Source: Candidatus Omnitrophota bacterium
GTDB taxonomy: Bacteria > Hinthialibacterota > Hinthialibacteria > Hinthialibacterales > JAKPRU01
Direction: 5' to 3'
Assembly: GCA_029557025.1 (NCBI GenBank)
Contig: JAKPRU010000897.1
Coordinates: 1-5,533, forward strand
Length of the DNA stretch: 5,533 nucleotides
Both the position numbers and the translations under genes were made by a program. Numbering within the stretch: position 1 is the first letter of the stretch; the number at the start of each line of letters is the position of its first letter. This document shows, piece after piece, positions 5,492 through 5,533 of this stretch. Under the pieces are notes generated by a model. That model ran no database searches. It was not told where the DNA came from and saw only the letters and a program-made list of their open reading frames with translations.

Positions 5492-5533
5492 GCCAGGCAG
5501 GGACGCCTGGCCTACTGGGTGGGCGCCAGGCAG
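5492..5533. repeat. Palindromic repeat element, cut by the window edge
   Basis: GCCAGGC (5492-5498) and GCCTGGC (5505-5511) form a perfect 7-bp GC-rich hairpin with a 6-nt loop. GCCAGGCAG of 5492-5500 recurs exactly at 5525-5533, and its GCCAGGC can also pair with the 5505-5511 arm. Three alternating arms within 42 bp suggest a REP-like or tandem palindromic element continuing past the edge. Similar GGGACGCCTG-type repeats seem familiar from some uncultured bacterial genomes, but that is recollection, not a comparison. Confidence 0.55.

Overview
The window comes from a moderately GC-rich bacterium with a didermic (Gram-negative type) envelope. The signs are an O-antigen-ligase-type membrane protein, a class III-signal pseudopilin and a lipoprotein with Thr at +2. 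The TPR-tailed ligase, the large GPD-containing pseudopilin, the D-x-x-G-(N/D)-D-x-Y repeat protein and an interspersed palindromic repeat together remind me of uncultured PVC/Sumerlaeota/Hydrogenedentota-like genomes. That placement is from recollection only and is low confidence.

Layout. 1-1818 (+): 3' part of a polytopic O-antigen ligase/polymerase (Wzy_C-like) with a C-terminal TPR tail; its 5' end lies outside the window. 1940-2560 (+): a pseudopilin with a textbook prepilin peptidase site. 2597-2983 (-): a small lipoprotein, convergent with the pseudopilin and 36 nt from it. 2984-3475: a 492-nt gap without a confident gene. It holds a near-consensus minus-strand sigma70-type promoter (TTGACA-17-TAAAAT), several palindromes, a weaker plus-strand promoter-like pair, and a possible leaderless mini-ORF. 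3476 to at least 5440 (-): a large exported protein with an alpha-helical N-terminal domain and 13 copies of a D-x-x-G-(N/D)-D-x-Y motif about every 27 residues. Its reading frame stays open to the right edge, through a palindromic repeat at 5492-5533.

The products are all envelope or exported proteins: glycan transfer or polymerisation, a pilin-like fibre subunit, a lipoprotein, and a secreted repeat protein. The adjacency of ligase and pilin is compatible with pilin O-glycosylation (PilO/TfpO/PglL-like), but family membership alone cannot separate this from lipopolysaccharide or exopolysaccharide work. The most interesting items are the 27-residue-repeat protein with its unusual 5' end, and the promoter-bearing intergenic region with a long leader or unannotated small transcript.
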